Assembly (NCBI GenBank): GCA_937927795.1
Contig: CALBSF010000349.1
Location: forward strand, 1 to 10,269
Direction: 5' to 3'
From: an uncultured Rickettsiales bacterium
GTDB taxonomy: Bacteria > Pseudomonadota > Alphaproteobacteria > Rickettsiales > UBA1997
Length of the DNA stretch: 10,269 nt
The translations under genes and the position numbers were made by a program. The notes beneath the pieces were generated by a model that saw only the letters and a program-made list of their open reading frames with translations, had not been told where the DNA came from and did not search any database. Below are positions 7,062 through 10,269 of the stretch, one piece after another. Position 1 is the stretch's first letter; every line of letters starts with the position of its first letter.

Positions 7062-8537
7062 ATGGTGAAAAAGAACATTTTAATAGTTGATGACGAGCCA
7101 ACGCAGTGTAAGTCTTTTGGAAGATTTATCAGCAACATGGGACACAATCATTTAATTATGAATAGTGGCAGAGAAGTTGTAGATTTTTTTATTAATAAAA
7201 AATCTGTGCAAGATCTCTCTTGTCATGATATTGATGTGATGTTATTAGATTTATCAATGCCAGATCTCGACGGATTGGCGGTTTTAAAGCAAATTTCAAC
7301 AATTAAAGGTGATGTGCAAGTTATAGTTTTAACTGCTAATCAAGATGTTAATTTAGCGGTTAATGCGATTAATTATGGTGCAATTGATTATATTGTTAAG
7401 GGTGATAAGGACGTATTAGCCAGAGTTACTGCGTCGATCAATAATGCGATTGAGAAAAAAAATCTTAAATATCAAGTTTCTCATTTGGTTAGAAAAAACA
7501 AGGATCAGGTTGTTTTTTCTGATATTATTGGTCAAAGTCCAGCTATATCAGAAACAATCAGATTGGCCAAAAAAGCTACTAGTTCAAATATTTCGGTTTT
7601 AATTGAAGGGCCAAATGGTTCAGGAAAAGAGCTTTTAGCAAGAGCAATTCATGGCTCTAGCGCTAGATCAGGAAAGCCTTTTGTGGTTGTGGAATGCGAC
7701 GCCTTAAAAGCAATTAATGCTGAAGAAGAATTATTTGGAACCGAAAAAACAGTTATAGATGGTTCAGCAAAAAATTTAGGAAAGCTGCGCGAAGCAAATA
7801 ATGGCACGTTATTTTTAGAAAAAATCGATCAATTAAAATTAGAATTACAAACCAAAATCTTGCGCTTTATGCAAGAAGGCGAGTTCTTCCCAGTAAATTC
7901 TAAACATCCAGTAAAAGTTAATGTTAGAATAATTTCATCAACAAATAAAAATCTTAAAGCCTTATCGGAAATTAAAAAATTTCGTGAAGATTTGCGCTAC
8001 AGAGTCGCTTCTTTTCCAATCATAATTCCTTCTTTAAAAGAAAGAGGTGAAGAGGAAATAAAAAATTTAGCAGAAAATTTTTGTCGTGATTTCGCAATTA
8101 ATGAAAATAAAAAAATTAAAGGAATAGTCAATGACGCCTTGTATTTATTATATACTTACGATTGGGAAGATAATATCAGGCAATTAAAAAATACTATTTT
8201 TCGCGCAGTAGTTCTTTGCGATGGCGAATATTTACAGCCAGAACATTTTCCACAATTATTAAATAAAGAAAATAATAACTTAACTAAGGCAAAATCAGTT
8301 ATCAAAAAAAGTTCTGATATAAATAGTGAATTGGTTGATATTTTTGATGATGAAGGAAAATGCAAAACAATTGATGCAATTGAAGAAGAAATTATTAGAA
8401 GGTTGGTTGATATTCATAACGGCAATTTATCTGAAGTTGCAAAGCAATTAAATATTGGTCGCTCAACAATTTATCGTAAATTGAAAATTTTGAACGAAAA
8501 TAACAATGAAAGTATAGTTGAAAATGAGGAAAGTTAA
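7062..8537 (+). CDS. NtrC/NtrX-like response regulator with altered AAA+ motifs
   Basis: The 491-residue protein has three parts. The receiver domain (about 4-130) has the acidic pair Asp10/Asp11, phospho-acceptor Asp63 in LLDLSMPDLDG, Thr91 and Lys113. The AAA+ domain (about 152-400) has Walker A GPNGSGK (183-189), a sensor segment SSTNKNL (292-298), an arginine-finger region FREDLRYR (307-314), and sensor II WEDNIRQLKN (368-377). A Fis-type HTH lies near 440-476 (NLSEVAKQLNIGRSTIYRKLK). Two motifs expected in sigma-54 activators are changed. The GAFTGA loop after ELFG is absent (TEKTVIDGSAKNLG at 227-240), and Walker B reads TLFLEK where DE is usual. It probably acts as a phosphorylation-controlled DNA-binding regulator without sigma-54 remodelling. 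NtrX is the best-known alphaproteobacterial relative, but I cannot assign it firmly, and no partner kinase gene is adjacent. It overlaps galU by 14 bases. Confidence 0.9.
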   Translation: MVKKNILIVDDEPTQCKSFGRFISNMGHNHLIMNSGREVVDFFINKKSVQDLSCHDIDVMLLDLSMPDLDGLAVLKQISTIKGDVQVIVLTANQDVNLAVNAINYGAIDYIVKGDKDVLARVTASINNAIEKKNLKYQVSHLVRKNKDQVVFSDIIGQSPAISETIRLAKKATSSNISVLIEGPNGSGKELLARAIHGSSARSGKPFVVVECDALKAINAEEELFGTEKTVIDGSAKNLGKLREANNGTLFLEKIDQLKLELQTKILRFMQEGEFFPVNSKHPVKVNVRIISSTNKNLKALSEIKKFREDLRYRVASFPIIIPSLKERGEEEIKNLAENFCRDFAINENKKIKGIVNDALYLLYTYDWEDNIRQLKNTIFRAVVLCDGEYLQPEHFPQLLNKENNNLTKAKSVIKKSSDINSELVDIFDDEGKCKTIDAIEEEIIRRLVDIHNGNLSEVAKQLNIGRSTIYRKLKILNENNNESIVENEES

Positions 8538-9402
8538 AACGGCGATTTTTCCAGTTGGTGGTCTTGGAACGAGATTTTTACCAGCGACAAAATCGATGCC
8601 AAAAGAAATGTTGCCAATAGCTAATAAGCCGATAATTCAATATGCTTTTGAAGAGGCGAGGGAAGCTGGCATTGAAAAATTTATTTTTGTTACAGGGCGT
8701 AATAACAATGCTATTAATAATCACTTTGATCATGCTTACGAGCTTGAATCAAAGCTTGATGAAAAAAATAAATCACAAGAATTGGATAGAGTAATGGGAT
8801 GGATGCCAAAAGCCGGACAACTAGCTTTTATTAGGCAGCAAAGCCCACTTGGACTTGGTCACGCAATTTGGTGTGCTAAAAATTTTATTGCTGAAGATGA
8901 AGCTTTTGTGGTTATTTTAGCTGATGAAATGTTACTCAAATCAAAAAATCGTAAGCAAAATTTCTTATCTGATATGATTGATTTATATTATACAAAAGAA
9001 GAAAAATCTAGCATTGTTGCGGTTGGAGAAGTCGAAAAGAAAGACACTAATAAATATGGAATTATTCAAGCACTTGATAATCAGGTAATCACTGATATGG
9101 TTGAAAAGCCGAGTCCAGAAGTTGCACCATCAAATCTTGCTATTACGGGTCGATATATTTTACAGCCAGAAATTTTTAAATATTTAGATAACGCTAAAGC
9201 GGGTAGTGGCGGCGAAATTCAACTTACTGATGCCATGAAGGCAATGTGCAGGGATAATCCGTTTTATTACTCAAAAATAACCGATCAAAGATTTGATTGT
9301 GGCAATGTTTTGGGATATTTAGAAGCTAATATAGCTTTTGCGCTCGATAATGAAGAAATTGAAGGCGAGGTTAGGGGAATGTTAAGGAAATATAAAAGCT
9401 AG
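8524..9402 (+). CDS. galU: UTP-glucose-1-phosphate uridylyltransferase (UDP-glucose pyrophosphorylase)
   Basis: The enzyme makes UDP-glucose and pyrophosphate from UTP and glucose 1-phosphate, supplying sugar for surface glycans. The 292-residue product has the full set of family signatures. These are the nucleotide-binding loop GGLGTRFLPATK (12-23) with KEMLPIANKPIIQY (27-40), a metal-site region LADEML (132-137), VEKPSP with Lys195, AGSGGEIQLTDAM (226-238), and FDCGNVLGYLEA (257-268) with Asp258. I chose the ATG at 8524, which overlaps the response-regulator gene by 14 bases. An in-frame TTG at 8518 would add two residues, and GAAAG at 8508-8512 is better spaced for the TTG, so that start remains possible. 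It ends 30 bases before the tRNA gene. Nothing suggests decay. Confidence 0.95.
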   Translation: MRKVKTAIFPVGGLGTRFLPATKSMPKEMLPIANKPIIQYAFEEAREAGIEKFIFVTGRNNNAINNHFDHAYELESKLDEKNKSQELDRVMGWMPKAGQLAFIRQQSPLGLGHAIWCAKNFIAEDEAFVVILADEMLLKSKNRKQNFLSDMIDLYYTKEEKSSIVAVGEVEKKDTNKYGIIQALDNQVITDMVEKPSPEVAPSNLAITGRYILQPEIFKYLDNAKAGSGGEIQLTDAMKAMCRDNPFYYSKITDQRFDCGNVLGYLEANIAFALDNEEIEGEVRGMLRKYKS

Positions 9403-9432
9403 GTTTTTGTAATATTAATTCCAGGAAATTTT
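9403..9432 (+). promoter_or_regulatory. Short galU-tRNA gap with a possible -10 box
   Basis: In this 30-base AT-rich gap TAATAT (9410-9415) lies 17 bases before the tRNA 5' end, a suitable place for a -10 element. No -35 box at the usual spacing is convincing (TTAAGG at 9382-9387 is 22 bases upstream). The tRNA may instead be processed from the galU transcript. No terminator hairpin is seen between the two genes. Confidence 0.25.
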
Positions 9433-9509
9433 GCACCCGTAGCTCAACTGGATAGAGTATTGCCCTCCGAAGGCAAAGGTTGGAGGTTCAAATCCTCTCG
9501 GGTGCACCA
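9433..9509 (+). tRNA. tRNA-Arg, anticodon CCG
   Basis: A complete cloverleaf can be folded. The acceptor stem GCACCCG (9433-9439) pairs with CGGGTGC (9499-9505). A D-arm GCTC/GAGT contains a GG loop pair. The anticodon stem TTGCC/GGCAA (9460-9464 with 9472-9476) encloses the loop CTCCGAA, giving anticodon CCG at 9467-9469. The T-arm is GGAGG-TTCAAAT-CCTCT with one G-T pair. Discriminator A9506 is followed by an encoded CCA (9507-9509). It reads the CGG arginine codon. The gene lies between galU and the convergent virD4, only 10 bases from the virD4 stop codon. Confidence 0.96.
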
Positions 9510-9519
9510 AAATAATTAT

Positions 9520-10269
9520 CTAATTCAAACCTTCAGGTGGGCTTCCAGCAGGGGCGCCTGAAGTGGCATCATTCTTATTTTTAGCAGCATCAGCCTTACT
9601 TTCCTTAACCTTAGAATAATCTGGCATATAAGGAGCTTGTTGTGGAATAACTGTTTTTTTAAGTAATTTTCTAGTGAAGAATTTACTTTCAAAATATCTA
9701 ATTTTTCTTGATCTAATTGGTGGCTGCGACTCAATTAAAATAATCTGATCATCTTTTGGTAATTGAATAACTTCTTGCGGTAATAATAACGCTCTTTGGG
9801 TTTGAGAAACGTGTAGAGATCTTGCGCCAGGGTTTAAATCAAGATATTTAGGTTTGTTGTAAGAAATTTGATCTGCAGTTTTATTTCCCAAAAGTTGTGA
9901 AATTAAATTTGCTGTTTCCATGTTGTTTGCAGCAAATGTAATACGATAAGTTGAGTTAGATAAAAATGAGTTCATGCCACTTTCTTCGTAAATTCCTTTT
10001 AGTTGCTCAGTATCTTGAATAATCAAAAATAAACGAACTTTATAACCACGAAAATAAGCAATACCAGCCTGAAATTGTTCCATTTTTCCTAAAGTTGGAA
10101 ACTCGTCCATCAACATTAAAACACCATATTTTTCATCTGGTCTTGGCATGTGAGCAGTAAAAAAGGCCGCAGCTTGTTGATAAAACATACTCATCAAAGG
10201 CTTTAAGCGACTAATGTTATCAGGAGTTAAGCCAACATAACAAGTGTGAGGGGTTAGTTTAAATTCATG
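9520..10269 (-). CDS. virD4: VirD4/TraG-type coupling ATPase, C-terminal part only
   Basis: VirD4 is the inner-membrane coupling ATPase that brings substrates to the type IV secretion channel. The frame stays open to the right edge (the visible product begins H-E-F-K-L-T-P), so the TTG/ATG near 10192-10197 is internal and the N-terminal part with membrane helices and Walker A lies outside. The visible 249 residues contain YVGLTPDNISRLKPL (11-25), Walker B VLMLMDEFPTLGK (50-62, Asp55/Glu56), LFLIIQD with Gln85 (80-86), FLSNSTYRITFAANN (102-116), and RALLLPQEVIQLP (159-171). The last 30 or so residues are a Lys/Ala/Pro-rich, probably disordered tail of the kind that often varies among coupling proteins. 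Stop codon TAG lies 10 bases from the tRNA 3' end on the other strand. It is likely to serve the same secretion system as the virB10 in this window, though the two genes are on opposite strands and about 3.3 kb apart. Confidence 0.9.
   Translation of the reverse strand, partial: HEFKLTPHTCYVGLTPDNISRLKPLMSMFYQQAAAFFTAHMPRPDEKYGVLMLMDEFPTLGKMEQFQAGIAYFRGYKVRLFLIIQDTEQLKGIYEESGMNSFLSNSTYRITFAANNMETANLISQLLGNKTADQISYNKPKYLDLNPGARSLHVSQTQRALLLPQEVIQLPKDDQIILIESQPPIRSRKIRYFESKFFTRKLLKKTVIPQQAPYMPDYSKVKESKADAAKNKNDATSGAPAGSPPEGLN

Noticed and set aside
8156..8365. 69-codon - strand frame opposite the response-regulator gene
   Set aside because: It is antisense to the conserved AAA+ and linker region and has no coding evidence of its own.
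9525..9734. 69-codon - strand frame overlapping the virD4 C-terminus
   Set aside because: It is a different frame of the same strand, and the VirD4 frame is supported by conserved motifs right up to its tail.
10192..10197. TTG/ATG as the start of a short 225-residue ATPase-like gene
   Set aside because: The frame continues upstream without a stop to the window edge and encodes conserved VirD4 sequence (YVGLTPDN), so this is an internal position in a cut gene.
1..10269. CRISPR array, insertion sequence or transposon ends
   Set aside because: No regularly spaced repeats, no transposase-like frame and no terminal inverted repeats with target duplications were seen.

Overview
The window is AT-rich, gene-dense bacterial DNA. 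Its gene set suggests an alphaproteobacterium of the Rickettsiales type, probably host-associated. The reasons are a VirB10 channel protein and a VirD4 coupling ATPase of a type IV secretion system (T4SS), a pyruvate phosphate dikinase regulator, an NtrC/NtrX-like response regulator whose sigma-54 contact loop is missing, short gaps between genes, and weak or absent Shine-Dalgarno sequences. This placement is inferred from gene content and composition; no rRNA or marker phylogeny was available.

Left part (1-2587). A gene cut by the left edge runs rightward. Its N-terminal part is ordinary and AT-rich, and its tail is GC-rich, Gly/Ala/Ser/Pro-rich and low in complexity. I do not recognise it. 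It converges with a leftward gene for an exported transglutaminase-like protein with an intact Cys-His-Asp triad. A 79-base divergent gap separates that gene from the next block.

Central part (2667-9509, all rightward). Five genes and a tRNA follow closely: a 727-residue PlsC-like acyltransferase joined to an alpha/beta hydrolase; virB10; a pyruvate phosphate dikinase regulatory protein; a response regulator with receiver, AAA+ and Fis-type HTH domains; galU (UDP-glucose pyrophosphorylase); and tRNA-Arg(CCG). From virB10 to galU the spacings are -1, +10 and -14 bases, which looks like one transcription unit. A 7-bp hairpin followed by seven T residues sits just before virB10 and may end or attenuate transcription from the acyltransferase gene.

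Right edge (9520-10269, leftward). The C-terminal 249 residues of VirD4 converge on the tRNA.

Functionally the window mixes envelope and lipid work (acyltransferase-hydrolase, galU, the exported transglutaminase-like protein), type IV secretion (virB10, virD4) and central carbon or signalling control (dikinase regulator, response regulator). No CRISPR array, insertion sequence or complete new defence system was seen. The points most worth a second look are the acyltransferase-hydrolase fusion, the response regulator with altered GAFTGA and Walker B motifs, the scattered T4SS genes, and the chimeric-looking left gene.
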